From positions 2,356,001 to 2,420,000 of the forward strand of contig NZ_CP032514.1 of assembly GCF_003606385.1 (NCBI RefSeq): a stretch of DNA of 64,000 bases, read 5' to 3'. Origin of the DNA: Actinomyces lilanjuaniae (GTDB taxonomy: Bacteria > Actinomycetota > Actinomycetes > Actinomycetales > Actinomycetaceae). The first letter of the stretch is position 1. Every line of letters starts with the position of its first letter. Below the pieces are notes generated by a model. That model saw only the letters and a list, made by a program, of their open reading frames with translations. It was not told the origin of the DNA and did not search any database. The translations under genes were made by a program, and so were the position numbers. This document shows positions 35,407-45,422 of this stretch, piece after piece.

Positions 35407-36516
35407 CTAGGCGGCTCGGTCCACCAGGAGCCGGGCAAACTGCTCCATGCTGTCGCGCACATGGCTGACCCGCTCCTGGGCGTCAGCCACGGCAGCCTCC
35501 ACGGCGCGGGGGTCGGTGACCTGGCCGGCAGCCAGTCGCTGCCTGGTGCCCTCCAGGACGGCGTCGTGCAGCCCGCCCAGGACCTCCACGGCGTCCCTGG
35601 CCCACTCCATCGCCATGCTCCGTGTGCGCTCAAGGACCGGGTGGCTGCGCAGACGCATGACGACGTCGGCCAGCACCGTGTCGTCACCCAGGTCGGCGGT
35701 GGACAGGGTGGACAGGATCGACTGCCCGGCGGCATCGAGCTCGCCTGCGGCCAGCGCCTGGCGCAGGAGCAGCACGGGCATCGTGTCCACGCCCTCGCGC
35801 AGGTCCGTTCCCGGGGTCTTGCCGGTCGTCTCCGAGTCGCTGATGATGTCAATGACGTCGTCAGCCAGCTGGAAGGCCACCCCGATCTTCTCACCGAAGG
35901 CCTCCACCACGTGCTCGGTGCGCCTGCCGGCGCGGGTGAGCATGGCACCGTAGCGGGCGGAGACAGCGATGAGGGAGCCGGTCTTGTCGGCCAGGACCTG
36001 GACGTAGTGCTCCACCGGGTCGGTGCCGGCGGGGCGGGGCAGGGTCTCGTGGAGCTGTCCCATGCACAGGCGCTCAAAGGTCTTGGCGTGGGCGAGCACC
36101 GCCCGCGGTCCCAGGCCGGCCACAAGCTGGGAGGCACGCGCCACCAGCACGTCCCCGGTCAGGATCGCGGCAGAGTTGCCCCACACCGTCTGAGCGCTGG
36201 GGGCGCCCCGTCGCAGCGGCGCCTCGTCCATGACGTCGTCGTGGTAGAGGGTAGCGATATGGGTCAGCTCCACGGCGACGCCTGCGTCGCGGACCTCGTC
36301 ACCCGCCGCCAGCCCAGGATCCCCCAGCTGTGCGGTGAGGAGGGTCAGTACCGGCCGCAGACGTTTGCCCCCCGCCTCCGCCAGGTGGGAGGTAGGCGGG
36401 TTGATCGTCTCGTCTGCACTGGTGACTACCTCTAGGAGGCGGTTCTCGACAGCCTCCAGGGCCGGGGTGATACGTCCCTCCAGCTGGGGGGCGCTCAGGG
36501 GCATCGATCCGATCAC
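35407..36516 (-). CDS. long-chain polyprenyl diphosphate synthase (GrcC/HepT-like)
   Basis: This trans-prenyltransferase condenses isopentenyl diphosphate to form the menaquinone side chain. Both aspartate-rich motifs are present: LYHDDVMDEAPLRRG (first, DDxxD) and FQLADDVIDI (second). GGKRLRPVLTLLTA and MGQLHE also match. GTG 36516 (about 369 residues) follows the nuoN stop by 17 bases; ATG 36504 is an alternative. Position at the end of the nuo operon links quinone tail synthesis with complex I. Chain length is not predictable here. Confidence 0.92.
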   Translation of the reverse strand: MIGSMPLSAPQLEGRITPALEAVENRLLEVVTSADETINPPTSHLAEAGGKRLRPVLTLLTAQLGDPGLAAGDEVRDAGVAVELTHIATLYHDDVMDEAPLRRGAPSAQTVWGNSAAILTGDVLVARASQLVAGLGPRAVLAHAKTFERLCMGQLHETLPRPAGTDPVEHYVQVLADKTGSLIAVSARYGAMLTRAGRRTEHVVEAFGEKIGVAFQLADDVIDIISDSETTGKTPGTDLREGVDTMPVLLLRQALAAGELDAAGQSILSTLSTADLGDDTVLADVVMRLRSHPVLERTRSMAMEWARDAVEVLGGLHDAVLEGTRQRLAAGQVTDPRAVEAAVADAQERVSHVRDSMEQFARLLVDRAA

Positions 36517-36533
36517 AGCAGGAGCATAGCCGC

Positions 36534-38084
36534 CTAGGCGAAGAGTCCGAACGCTGCCTGCGGGAACACGCCCAGCAGCACCGTGACCACCACGGACACG
36601 GTCACCGCCGTGGTCACCATCCCCTGGCTGTCCACCACGACCGTGTCCTGCCCGTCCTCCCCCCGGGGCGCGTGGAAGAACATGAGCACGACAAGACGCG
36701 CGTAGAAGAAGGCCGAGACGGCCGAGCAGGCCACGCCCACGACGACCAGCCAGGTGCCCCCGCCCAGGACACCTGCGGCGAAGAGGTAGAACTTGGCCAT
36801 GAACCCGGCGGTGAGAGGAATTCCGGCGAAGGACAGGAGGAAGACCGTCATCGCCCCGGCAGCCCACGGGCTGCGCCGGGCGAGTCCCCTGAAAGAGTCC
36901 AGGTCGCTGGCCTCGGCACCCACCGCACCGTCATGACGTGTGCGCACCAGGGAGATGAGGCCAAAGATACCCACGGTGGACACCCCGTAGGTCAGGGCGT
37001 AGAAGGTCAGCGGCGCGACAACCAGAGGATTGTCGGTAATGACAGCGATCAGCATGAACCCGGCGTGGGCGACGGCCGAGTAGGCGAGCATGCGCTTGAC
37101 GTCCTTCTGGACGACACCGACCACGGTCCCTAGGACCATCGTGGCTACTGCAACCGTCCACAGGAAGGGGGCCAGCTGTGCGCTCAGCGGACCCACCACC
37201 ATGTAGAAGAAGCGCAGCAGCGCGAAGAAGGCCGCCGCCTTGACCCCGGCGGCCATAAATCCGGTAACCGGTGTCGGTGCACCCTGGTAGACGTCGGGGC
37301 TCCAGGCGTGAAAGGGCACAGCCGCGATCTTGAACAGCAGGCCCACACAGACCAGAACCAGTCCGGCCAGGAGCAGCCACCCCTCCTGTGCACCCGCCTC
37401 GCCCTGGGCGGCTAGGGCGATCGTCTCGTAGTCCACGGCGCCGGACAGCCCGTAGAGAAAGGCGGCCCCCAGTAGCAGGAAGGCAGAGGCGAAGGCGCCC
37501 AGGACGAAGTACTTCAGCGCCGCCTCCTGGCTCAGCAGACGGCGGTGCCGGGCCGTGTCCGCCATGATGTACAGCGGCAGGGAGACCATCTCCAGGACGA
37601 CGAACAGGGTGATGAGGTCGCTGCTGGCCCCGAAGAGCATCATCCCGCCCAGCGAGAGCAGAGCCAGCGGAAAGACCTCGGTCGTGGTCCAGCCCGCGTG
37701 CAGGGACTCTGACTCCTCGGCGCTACCGGGACGATCCGCTGCCTGGGCGGCGAAGGCACCGTCACCGACCTCGGTGCGGTCAGCCATGACCAGGACGGAC
37801 AGGAACCCGATGACCAGCAGAACCGCCTGACTGGACAGGGCAAAGGGGTCCTCAAGGAGCCCGGCCGCGGTGCGGGAGGGACCTTGGAGGTTCATCTGCT
37901 CGAAGCGCAGGGTCAAAGCAGCCCCGGAGGCCAGGACAGCCGCCACGCTGAGCAGGGTCTGGGTGGCCAGGCGGGCGCGGCGTGGCACGAACGCCTCCAC
38001 CAGGACCCCCAGGACCCCGCCGCCAAGGACGATGAGGACCGGGGTCAGGGCTCCCCAGCCGATTACAGGACCGGTGAAGGTCAC
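36534..38084 (-). CDS. nuoN: NADH-quinone oxidoreductase subunit N
   Basis: An antiporter-like membrane subunit of complex I with about 14 TM helices (516 residues). Landmarks are ALKYFVLGAFASAFLLLGAA with its conserved Lys, FKIAAVPFHAWSPDVYQGAP and KRMLAYSAVAHAGFM, which hold proton-channel lysines and histidines. It starts at GTG 38084, one base after the nuoM stop. It is the last nuo gene. Confidence 0.96.
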   Translation of the reverse strand: MTFTGPVIGWGALTPVLIVLGGGVLGVLVEAFVPRRARLATQTLLSVAAVLASGAALTLRFEQMNLQGPSRTAAGLLEDPFALSSQAVLLVIGFLSVLVMADRTEVGDGAFAAQAADRPGSAEESESLHAGWTTTEVFPLALLSLGGMMLFGASSDLITLFVVLEMVSLPLYIMADTARHRRLLSQEAALKYFVLGAFASAFLLLGAAFLYGLSGAVDYETIALAAQGEAGAQEGWLLLAGLVLVCVGLLFKIAAVPFHAWSPDVYQGAPTPVTGFMAAGVKAAAFFALLRFFYMVVGPLSAQLAPFLWTVAVATMVLGTVVGVVQKDVKRMLAYSAVAHAGFMLIAVITDNPLVVAPLTFYALTYGVSTVGIFGLISLVRTRHDGAVGAEASDLDSFRGLARRSPWAAGAMTVFLLSFAGIPLTAGFMAKFYLFAAGVLGGGTWLVVVGVACSAVSAFFYARLVVLMFFHAPRGEDGQDTVVVDSQGMVTTAVTVSVVVTVLLGVFPQAAFGLFA

Positions 38085-38085
38085 G

Positions 38086-39660
38086 TCAGGCTCCCTTCCG
38101 TGGCTCGGGCAGCGGTGCGTGTTCGTGCAGGGGCTGCTGCCCCGCGGAGGCCGTGACCTGCGCCGTCGGCTGGCTCACGACCGTGCTGGCCTGCTCCCCG
38201 ACGTCGTCGAGGAGGTCGGTCAGCGGTGCCGGGACCAGGCCCAGGGCCAGCATGGCCCCCACGACCGGGACCAGCACCAGCCTCTCACGGCCCTCCAGGT
38301 CCCCCAGCCCCGTCCTGTCCGGGGAGGGGGCGCCAGTGAAGACCCGCTGGTAGGGCAGCAGGACGTAGACGGCCGCGATGACGACACCGGTCACCGCTGC
38401 CACCCCCAGGGGCACCGACACGGAGAAGGTCCCGGTCAGCACCATCCACTCCGGGACGAAGCCGGACAGTCCCGGCAGGGCGATCGAGGCCAGCCCGGAG
38501 ACCAGGAAGGTCCCCGCCGCCACTGGCATCACACGAGCTAGCCCGCCGAGCTCGGAGATGTTGACGGTCCCGGTGCGCCGGGCGACAAAGCCGGTCACCA
38601 GGTAGAGGCCGGCGATGCTCAGGCCGTGGGCGACCATGTAGACCATGGCCCCGGTGGCGGCCACCTGGCTCCCGCTGAAGATACCCAGCACCATGAACCC
38701 GAAGTGGCTGACAGAGGTGTAGGAGATGAGGCGGTAGAGGTTGTCCTGGGCGACAGCGGCCAGGCCGCCATAGATGATTGAGACCAGGGCCAGCACCACC
38801 ACGACCGGGGAGGCCCATCGGGAGGCCTCAGGAAACAGGGGCAGGACCAGGGTGACCATCCCGTAGGTGCCGATCTTGTCCAGCACCCCGATGAGAAGGA
38901 CAGAGGTGCCGGGTGTGGCCTGCTCGGCGGCATCAGGCAGCCAGGTGTGCAGGGGGACCATGGGTGCCTTGACAGCGAAGGCGATAAAGAAGCTGAGGAA
39001 CAGCCAACGGGACATGGTCGGGGACAGGGTCAGGTTGCCCGCCATGGTGTCGATGAGGAAGCCGACCTGGTTCTCGGAGGTGTAGATAGCCAGCATGACT
39101 ACGCCCAGGAGCATGACCAGGCCCCCCGCCAGGGAGTACAGGAGGAACTTCAGGGCTGCGCGCTGACGCCCTGGTCCGCCCAGGCACCCGATGAGGAAGT
39201 AAACCGGTACCAGCATCGCCTCGAAGCAGACGTAGAAGAGGAACAGGTCACGTGCGCTGAAGATGACCACCACGAAGGCCTCCAGGGCCAGGACCAGGCC
39301 AGTGAGAAGGGCCTGACGCTCCTGGGGGACCTCCTTCCAGGAGGCCAGCAGCACCACCGGTACCAAGACGGCGCCCAGAAGGAGCATGGACAGGCCCAGA
39401 CCGTTGACACCAAGAGCCCAGTAGGCACCGAAGGAGGGAATCCAGGGGGTGGTCTGCGCCAGCTGGACCGTCCCCGCCTGGGACAGGTCGAACATGCTCA
39501 GCGCCCACACCCCCACCGCGAGCACGGCCAGGGACACGGCCAGGCCCAGGAGGCGGGCGTAGCGGCGCAGAGGAGGCAGGAGCCACAGGAGGGCAGCGCC
39601 TGCCAGGGGCAGGACCGCCATGATGGTCAGGACGGGCAGCGTTGCGGGAAGAGTCTGCAT
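38086..39660 (-). CDS. nuoM: NADH-quinone oxidoreductase subunit M
   Basis: The 524-residue antiporter-like proton-pumping subunit shows LFYVCFEAMLVPVYFLIG with the key Glu, AVKAPMVPLHTWLPDAAEQA, the conserved lysine helix, and ISYTSVSHFGFMVLGIFSG. Fourteen or so TM helices are expected. It is located between nuoL and nuoN in the standard order. Confidence 0.96.
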   Translation of the reverse strand: MQTLPATLPVLTIMAVLPLAGAALLWLLPPLRRYARLLGLAVSLAVLAVGVWALSMFDLSQAGTVQLAQTTPWIPSFGAYWALGVNGLGLSMLLLGAVLVPVVLLASWKEVPQERQALLTGLVLALEAFVVVIFSARDLFLFYVCFEAMLVPVYFLIGCLGGPGRQRAALKFLLYSLAGGLVMLLGVVMLAIYTSENQVGFLIDTMAGNLTLSPTMSRWLFLSFFIAFAVKAPMVPLHTWLPDAAEQATPGTSVLLIGVLDKIGTYGMVTLVLPLFPEASRWASPVVVVLALVSIIYGGLAAVAQDNLYRLISYTSVSHFGFMVLGIFSGSQVAATGAMVYMVAHGLSIAGLYLVTGFVARRTGTVNISELGGLARVMPVAAGTFLVSGLASIALPGLSGFVPEWMVLTGTFSVSVPLGVAAVTGVVIAAVYVLLPYQRVFTGAPSPDRTGLGDLEGRERLVLVPVVGAMLALGLVPAPLTDLLDDVGEQASTVVSQPTAQVTASAGQQPLHEHAPLPEPRKGA

Positions 39661-39674
39661 GTGGCGGTGTCCTC

Positions 39675-41753
39675 TCAGAGCCTGCTTGCCAGGACGGCGG
39701 CCAGGGCAAGGACGGTCCCGCCCAGCATGTACCCGGCGTAGGAGCGCACGTACCCGGACTCGGTACGCCGGAGAAGGCTGCCCGCGGCCGAGGCGGTGAC
39801 GGCGGCCCCCTCCACGGCCCCATCGACGACGTAGCGCTCGGCGGCCCGCGTGGCCGCGACGAGCCCCTGGCCCGGGCGCATCGCCACGGCCTCGTTGAGG
39901 GCGTCCTGGTACATGTCGTGGCGTGCCGCCTCCACCAGGACGCTGCCCGGCTGGACCACGGTGGGCACCTCACGGCGCGCGTACATGACCCAGGCGACCA
40001 GCGCCCCCAGGAGCACCAGCGCCAGAGTACCTCCCATGATGAGCGTCACAGGAAGGACCGGCTCGTGGGCGGAGTGGTCCACGTGCCCGGTGACCGGTTC
40101 CAGCCAGGTGGTGAAGGCCTCCCCCTGGCTGAGCAGTCCTCCCAGGCCCAGGGAGAAGACCGACAGGACGATAAGCGGGAGGGTCATGAGCCATCCGGAC
40201 TCATGAGGGTGGACCTCTCCCTCCAGGTCGCTGCTCGTGGTCCACCGGGCCTTGCCGTGGAAGATCATGAAGAAGAGGCGGGACATGTAGAAGGCGGTCA
40301 GGCCCGCGCCCAGCAGTGCGACCGTCCCCAGGACCCAGGGCTGAGCACCCTCCCCGGTAAAGGCGGCCTCAATGATCCTGTCCTTGGACCAGAAGCCTGA
40401 GAAGGGAGGAACTCCCAGGATGGCGAGCCAGCCGATACCCATCGTCACCCAGGTGACCCGCATAACCCGGTACAAGGCGCCAAAGCGCCGCATGTCCACC
40501 TGGTCGCCCATGGCGTGCATGACGCTGCCGGCACCCAGGAAGAGCTGCGCCTTGAAGAAGCCGTGGGTCAACAGGTGGAAGACGGCGACGGCGTAGCCGG
40601 CGGGTCCCAGGCCTGCCCCCAGCATCATGTAGCCGATCTGGCTCATCGTGGAGGCCGCCAGGACCTTCTTCATGTCGTCCTTGGCGCAGCCGATGACGGC
40701 TCCCAGCACCAGGGTGAGGGCGCCGACAGCGGCTACGGCCACCTGCACCTGCGGCGCCCCCTCCAGGATCGGCCCGGAGCGGACCATAAGGTAGACCCCC
40801 GCGGTGACCATGGTGGCAGCGTGAATGAGGGCGGAGACCGGCGTAGGGCCGGCCATGGCGTCGCCCAGCCAGGCCTGGAGCGGGAACTGGGCCGACTTGC
40901 CGCAGGCAGCCAGGAGGAGGAACAGACCGATCGCCGTCAGCCACCCGGACGAGACCTCTCCTCGGGCTGCGGCAGGCAGGACGGTGTCGAAGGCGACCGA
41001 GCCTACCTGCGACACCAGGGCCATCATGGCCAGCAGCAGGCCCAGGTCGCCGACACGGTTCATGACGAAGGCCTTCTTTGCGGCAACAGCGTTGTCCACG
41101 GCCTTCTCCCGCTGGGCACGGGGGGCGTCCGCCTCTGCGGTGTTCCAGAAGCCGATGAGCAGGTAGGAGGCCAGTCCCACGCCCTCCCAGCCGACAAACA
41201 CGACGACGTAGCTGTCGCCGAGCACCAGCGTCAGCATCGCGGCGACAAACAGGTTGAGGTAGGCGAAGAACCGGCGCCGGTCGCGGTCGTGACCCATGTA
41301 GGCCACGGAGTAGAGGTGGATCAGGAAGCCCACAAAGGTCACCAGCACCACAAAGGTCAGGGACAGGGGGTCCACCCGCAGCCCGACGTCCACGGACAGG
41401 TCCGCGGAGGAGAACCAGTGCCACAGGCTCACACTGAGGACACGCTCCTGGGAGGGCAGGGCCAGGACCTGGGCCAGGAGCCCCAGTCCCAGGCAAGCGG
41501 ATACCAACGAGGCCAGAAGACCCAGCCAGTGGCCCCAGGAGTCACTGCGCCGTCCTGCCAGCAGGAGCACCGCGGCGCTAGCCGCCGGCACGGCGACGAG
41601 AAGCCAGGCCAGCCCAGCCAGGCCGGTGGCCGGCTGGGCCACGGCCACCGTGTCCGCCGCCAGCACCGGAGAGACCGGGGTAAGGACCCGGGGGGGCACG
41701 GGGACGCAGGCAGCCGCGGACGCCGCGGAGGCGATACCGGTCGCAACAGTCAT
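39675..41753 (-). CDS. nuoL: NADH-quinone oxidoreductase subunit L
   Basis: The largest antiporter-like subunit (692 residues) has about 16 TM helices and the long C-terminal lateral helix region. ATG 41753 follows AGAGGACTGAC; an upstream in-frame start at 41801 would run into nuoK. Landmarks are VVVFVGWEGVGLASYLLIGF (channel Glu), KSAQFPLQAWLGDAMAGPTP and MSQIGYMMLGAGLG. The segment after about residue 560 is less conserved, as is usual. Confidence 0.96.
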   Translation of the reverse strand: MTVATGIASAASAAACVPVPPRVLTPVSPVLAADTVAVAQPATGLAGLAWLLVAVPAASAAVLLLAGRRSDSWGHWLGLLASLVSACLGLGLLAQVLALPSQERVLSVSLWHWFSSADLSVDVGLRVDPLSLTFVVLVTFVGFLIHLYSVAYMGHDRDRRRFFAYLNLFVAAMLTLVLGDSYVVVFVGWEGVGLASYLLIGFWNTAEADAPRAQREKAVDNAVAAKKAFVMNRVGDLGLLLAMMALVSQVGSVAFDTVLPAAARGEVSSGWLTAIGLFLLLAACGKSAQFPLQAWLGDAMAGPTPVSALIHAATMVTAGVYLMVRSGPILEGAPQVQVAVAAVGALTLVLGAVIGCAKDDMKKVLAASTMSQIGYMMLGAGLGPAGYAVAVFHLLTHGFFKAQLFLGAGSVMHAMGDQVDMRRFGALYRVMRVTWVTMGIGWLAILGVPPFSGFWSKDRIIEAAFTGEGAQPWVLGTVALLGAGLTAFYMSRLFFMIFHGKARWTTSSDLEGEVHPHESGWLMTLPLIVLSVFSLGLGGLLSQGEAFTTWLEPVTGHVDHSAHEPVLPVTLIMGGTLALVLLGALVAWVMYARREVPTVVQPGSVLVEAARHDMYQDALNEAVAMRPGQGLVAATRAAERYVVDGAVEGAAVTASAAGSLLRRTESGYVRSYAGYMLGGTVLALAAVLASRL

Positions 41754-41772
41754 GTCAGTCCTCTCAGCCCTG

Positions 41773-42078
41773 TCAGCTCTTGAGCAGGTTGACGTCGTCA
41801 ACCGACGTGGACCTGCGGGTACGGAAGATGGACACGACGATGCTCAGGCCCACTACGACCTCCGCCGCAGCCACGACCATGACGAAGAAGGCGAAGACCT
41901 GGCCGGTGAGGTCGCCGTGAAGACGGGAGAAGGTCACCAGGACGAGGTTGACGGCGTTGAGCATGAGCTCGACACCCATGAGCTCGATGATCGCGTTGCG
42001 CCGCAGCAGCACGGTCAGCGCACCCAGGGTGAACAGGACGCAGGCCAGGACGATGTAGGCAGCGATAGGAAGAGTCAC
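41773..42078 (-). CDS. nuoK: NADH-quinone oxidoreductase subunit K
   Basis: The small membrane subunit (101 residues) has three TM helices, with buried glutamates in [19 protein letters not shown] and [19 protein letters not shown] on the proton path. The ATG overlaps the nuoJ stop by four bases (ATGA). Confidence 0.97.
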   Translation of the reverse strand: MTLPIAAYIVLACVLFTLGALTVLLRRNAIIELMGVELMLNAVNLVLVTFSRLHGDLTGQVFAFFVMVVAAAEVVVGLSIVVSIFRTRRSTSVDDVNLLKS

Positions 42079-43241
42079 TGGTCCCCCTTCTCCTTCTCCT
42101 CGGTGTCCTCCTCGGCGGCCTCAGCACCCTCGGCCGCCTCCTGCCCGGATGCTGGGCTCTGCGAGGTGTCACGCAGCACAGGTGAGGGTGCCACCGGCTG
42201 CTCGACGACAGGCGGGGCCTGGCCCGGCATAGAGGACATCCCGGACCGACCCACTGCTGAGCCGTCGCCAGAGCCGCCTGCGGCCTCCTTCCCTGTGGTC
42301 CGGGAGCCGGCCTGGCGTTCAAGAACCTCTCCCGCGCGCTGGGCCACCCCCATCTCAGGGGAGACCTCCGACAGCTCCATGCCCTGGCCACGGGCCCGTA
42401 GGACGCGCGGCACGGACTCAGTCACCTCCTGACCGTCAGCACCCAGCGCCGGGGCGGCCACGGTGTTGGTCGAGGCGTAGACACCCGGGACCGGCTTCTG
42501 CCCCGGGTGCGCCCCGGTGGCGGCGTAGGCCCGCATCTTCTCCTCGGCTATCTCGGCCTGGCCGCGTCGGGCACGGACCCGCTGGCGGTGCGTCAGCGTC
42601 AGGGCGCCCACGGCAGCGACAACCAGGAGGATCCCCGTCAGCTCCATGGTCACCACGTGGTCCCCGAGGAGGACCTCGGCGATCCGGTCCGGAGTAGAGG
42701 CGTCTCCACCCTGCAGGCCCGTCGCAGCCGGGAGGGGGGAACGGTGCAGGACGGCAGCCAGGAGGGTCGCCAGCCCCAGGCCCAGCAGGCCGATGAGAGG
42801 GAGCTGGTAGGAGCCCCCGGCACCCGCCACAGGCTCCTCCCCGCCCACGCCCACCAGCATGATGACGAACAGGACCAGGGTCATGACCGCCCCTGTGTAG
42901 ACCACCACCTGGGTCATGCCCAGGAAGGGCGCCTCGTTGGCGATGTAGAGGACGGCCAGAGAGATCATGATGCCGATCATGTTGACAGCCGCCACCACGG
43001 CACGCCTGGCGGTGAGCACCCCCAGGCCGCAGGCCACCGTGACCAGGGCGACCACGACAAGCAGGACGCTCTCCCCTACCGACAGGGTGCCAGCCTCGCT
43101 CAGGGCGGTAGGTACTGCGGCTGAGACAAAGGAAGGCACCGTGACAGAGGCGGTGACGGCGGTGATAGACGACACGAGGGACGAGGCGGCAGACGGCACG
43201 GCAGCTGCCAGGACCAGGGCTAGGACGGGAAGGAGGCTCAT
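42075..43241 (-). CDS. nuoJ: NADH-quinone oxidoreductase subunit J with long C-terminal extension
   Basis: Five TM helices occupy about residues 48-225, with [19 protein letters not shown] and [20 protein letters not shown] conserved in NuoJ. At 388 residues it is much longer than the typical 170-280. The extra 150 or so residues form a polar, Glu/Ala/Gly-rich cytoplasmic tail with no recognised domain. The stop overlaps nuoK (ATGA) and the start overlaps nuoI (ATGA). Confidence 0.95.
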   Translation of the reverse strand: MSLLPVLALVLAAAVPSAASSLVSSITAVTASVTVPSFVSAAVPTALSEAGTLSVGESVLLVVVALVTVACGLGVLTARRAVVAAVNMIGIMISLAVLYIANEAPFLGMTQVVVYTGAVMTLVLFVIMLVGVGGEEPVAGAGGSYQLPLIGLLGLGLATLLAAVLHRSPLPAATGLQGGDASTPDRIAEVLLGDHVVTMELTGILLVVAAVGALTLTHRQRVRARRGQAEIAEEKMRAYAATGAHPGQKPVPGVYASTNTVAAPALGADGQEVTESVPRVLRARGQGMELSEVSPEMGVAQRAGEVLERQAGSRTTGKEAAGGSGDGSAVGRSGMSSMPGQAPPVVEQPVAPSPVLRDTSQSPASGQEAAEGAEAAEEDTEEKEKGDQ

Positions 43242-43969
43242 CGCGCGGCCTCCCTGGCCACGTCGGACCCGCTGCCAGGACCGTCACCGGCGACCGGGCG
43301 GGCAGTGGACAGGGTGGGGTCCTGGGGGCGGGCCTGTCTCACCCAGTCGATCTGCGCCTGGGTGGGACCGGTGACCGCGCCCCGGTAGTAGTCGCCGTCC
43401 TCGGTCCCCTCCACCATCGGGTGCGGAGGTGCCACGGCGCCTGCGGGCACGGGAGCCAGGAGGTCGTCCTTGTCGTAGATGAGGCCGGTGCGAGTGGGGC
43501 CGACAAGCTCGTCGAAGTCGGTGGACATGGTCAGAGCACGCGTCGGGCAGGCTTCGATACACATGCCGCAGAAGATGCAGCGCAGGTAGTTGATCTGGTA
43601 GACGCGCCCGTAGCGCTCTCCCGGCGAGTACTGGGCCCCCGGCTCGTTGGAGGCCGCCTCCACGTAGATGGCGTCGGCCGGGCAGGCCCAGGCGCACAGC
43701 TCGCAGCCAATGCACTTCTCCAAGCCGTCGTCGTAGCGGTTGAGCCGGTGGCGCCCGTGGAAGCGGGGCATGACCTGGGCCGGCTCACGGGGGTACTGCT
43801 CGGTGACGACCGGGCGGAACATGGAGGAGATCGTGACCCCGTACCCGGCGACGGGAGCAAAGACCCGTGCCAGGAGGGAGGGGGCGTCACGCTGCCACCG
43901 GTCGTGGTCGGAGCCGCCCTGGGACTGCGGGCCGGAGGGGCCGCGAGGGGCGGTGGGCTGGTCAGTCAT
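43238..43969 (-). CDS. nuoI: NADH-quinone oxidoreductase subunit I
   Basis: The peripheral-arm ferredoxin-like subunit carries two [4Fe-4S] clusters (N6a, N6b). The two sites are [16 protein letters not shown] and [16 protein letters not shown], each with the full CxxCxxCxxxCP pattern. ATG 43969 follows GGAGGGACCTG and overlaps the nuoH stop by 8 bases; the frame extends upstream, but that is nuoH sequence. A C-terminal extension of about 50 residues is non-conserved. Confidence 0.96.
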   Translation of the reverse strand: MTDQPTAPRGPSGPQSQGGSDHDRWQRDAPSLLARVFAPVAGYGVTISSMFRPVVTEQYPREPAQVMPRFHGRHRLNRYDDGLEKCIGCELCAWACPADAIYVEAASNEPGAQYSPGERYGRVYQINYLRCIFCGMCIEACPTRALTMSTDFDELVGPTRTGLIYDKDDLLAPVPAGAVAPPHPMVEGTEDGDYYRGAVTGPTQAQIDWVRQARPQDPTLSTARPVAGDGPGSGSDVAREAAR

Positions 43970-45422
43970 CAGGTCCCTCCTGGGCGTCGGCCGTGAGGTT
44001 GGTGGTGGACGACGGCAGTGCCGCTGCGTCCTGGGAGGATCGGTGCGAGGAGAGGTGGCCGTCCTGGTCCCGCACCCTGCCACGCCGGGCTCGCGGGGAT
44101 GGCGGAAGGTGCTGGCCGGGCAGGGGCGGCACAGGGTAGCCGCCGACAAAGGCCAGGTGCTCCTCCCCGGGGACAGTCACCTCGGCCAGGTCGCTGTCAT
44201 CCCCGGTACGCGCACCGATGAGCTGCGGCTCCTCAGTCCCGTCCTGCTCCTGGCTGTCAGGCAGCAGGAAGAGAACCACCATGGCCACGAGGAAGACGAC
44301 GGCGAGCACCAGCAGCAGCGACTGCACCGAGACGCCGGAGAAGGTGCGGTAGGCCTGGACCACGGCTACGAGCACGAACCAGGCCAGGGACACCGGGATG
44401 AGGACCTTCCAGCCCAGCCTCATGAACTGGTCGTAGCGGATGCGCACCAGGGTTCCACGGGTCCAGATCATAAAGAACATGACCACCCACACCTTGGCAA
44501 CGAACCAGAGCATGGGCCACCACCCGCTGTTGGCCCCCTCCCAGAAGCTGGCCAGGAGCACCGACCTCCAGCCTCCCAGGAACAGGGTGACGCACACCGC
44601 CGAGACGTTGAACATGTTGATGTACTCCGCCAGGAAGTACCAGGCGAACTTCATGGAGGAGTACTCCACCATGTGCCCGGCCACGAGCTCACCCTCCGCC
44701 TCTGGCAGGTCAAAGGGGAGACGGTTGACCTCTCCGACCATCGAGATCACGTAGATGACAAAGCTGGGGAGCATGGCCACCGCCCACCAGACCCTCTCCT
44801 GCGCGGAGACGATGCCGGAGGTGGACATCGTCCCCGAGACCAGGAAGACAGTGAGGATAGACAGGCTCATGCTCAGCTCGTAGGAGATGACCTGGGCGGC
44901 GCTGCGCACAGCCCCGAACAGGGGGTAGGTGGAGTGGGCAGACCACCCCCCCAGGATGATGCCGTAGACCCCGAAGGCGGTGATAGCCAGGATGTAGAGG
45001 ACGGAAGCGGGGAAGTCGGTCAGCTGCAAGGGGGTGGTGTGGCCGAGGATGCTCACCTGGGGTCCGAAGGGGATGACCGCGTAGACCATGAAGGCGCTGA
45101 ACGCGGCAATGACGGGAGCCAGGAGGTAGATGGCTCTCTCGGCCCCCCGCAGCCAGAAGTCCTCCTTCAGGATCAGCTTGCCCGCGTCAGCGACCGCCTG
45201 GAGCAGCCCGAAGGGGCCGTTGACGTTGGGACCCAGCCGGGTCTGCATCCGGCCGAGCCCGCGCCGTTCCACCCACAGGACCATAAGGACGCTGAGGATG
45301 AGGAAGGCGACGATGAAGACCGCCTTGATGACGGTGAGCCACCAGGTCTCCTGAGAGAAGTCGGCGGCCACGCCTCCGGCACCCGGCTGGGTGGCAGTCG
45401 CGAGGAACTGGGTCGTAGTCAC
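43962..45422 (-). CDS. nuoH: NADH-quinone oxidoreductase subunit H with C-terminal extension
   Basis: This membrane subunit joins the quinone site to the membrane arm. GTG 45422 overlaps the nuoG stop (GTGA) and follows GGAGGTCCCCAG. Conserved elements are [35 protein letters not shown] and [20 protein letters not shown] (quinone-pocket acidic loop). Of 486 residues, the last 90 or so form a polar tail absent from shorter homologues. Confidence 0.96.
   Translation of the reverse strand: MTTTQFLATATQPGAGGVAADFSQETWWLTVIKAVFIVAFLILSVLMVLWVERRGLGRMQTRLGPNVNGPFGLLQAVADAGKLILKEDFWLRGAERAIYLLAPVIAAFSAFMVYAVIPFGPQVSILGHTTPLQLTDFPASVLYILAITAFGVYGIILGGWSAHSTYPLFGAVRSAAQVISYELSMSLSILTVFLVSGTMSTSGIVSAQERVWWAVAMLPSFVIYVISMVGEVNRLPFDLPEAEGELVAGHMVEYSSMKFAWYFLAEYINMFNVSAVCVTLFLGGWRSVLLASFWEGANSGWWPMLWFVAKVWVVMFFMIWTRGTLVRIRYDQFMRLGWKVLIPVSLAWFVLVAVVQAYRTFSGVSVQSLLLVLAVVFLVAMVVLFLLPDSQEQDGTEEPQLIGARTGDDSDLAEVTVPGEEHLAFVGGYPVPPLPGQHLPPSPRARRGRVRDQDGHLSSHRSSQDAAALPSSTTNLTADAQEGPDD

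Noticed and set aside
35229..36137. Minus-strand frame of 302 codons overlapping the polyprenyl synthase gene
   Set aside because: It is a different frame of the same strand with Pro/Ser/Trp-rich random translation; the synthase frame carries both DDxxD motifs.
40515..41783. Plus-strand frame of 422 codons opposite nuoL
   Set aside because: Low-complexity Gln/Gly/His-rich translation, antisense to an intact nuoL; no domain and no ribosome site.
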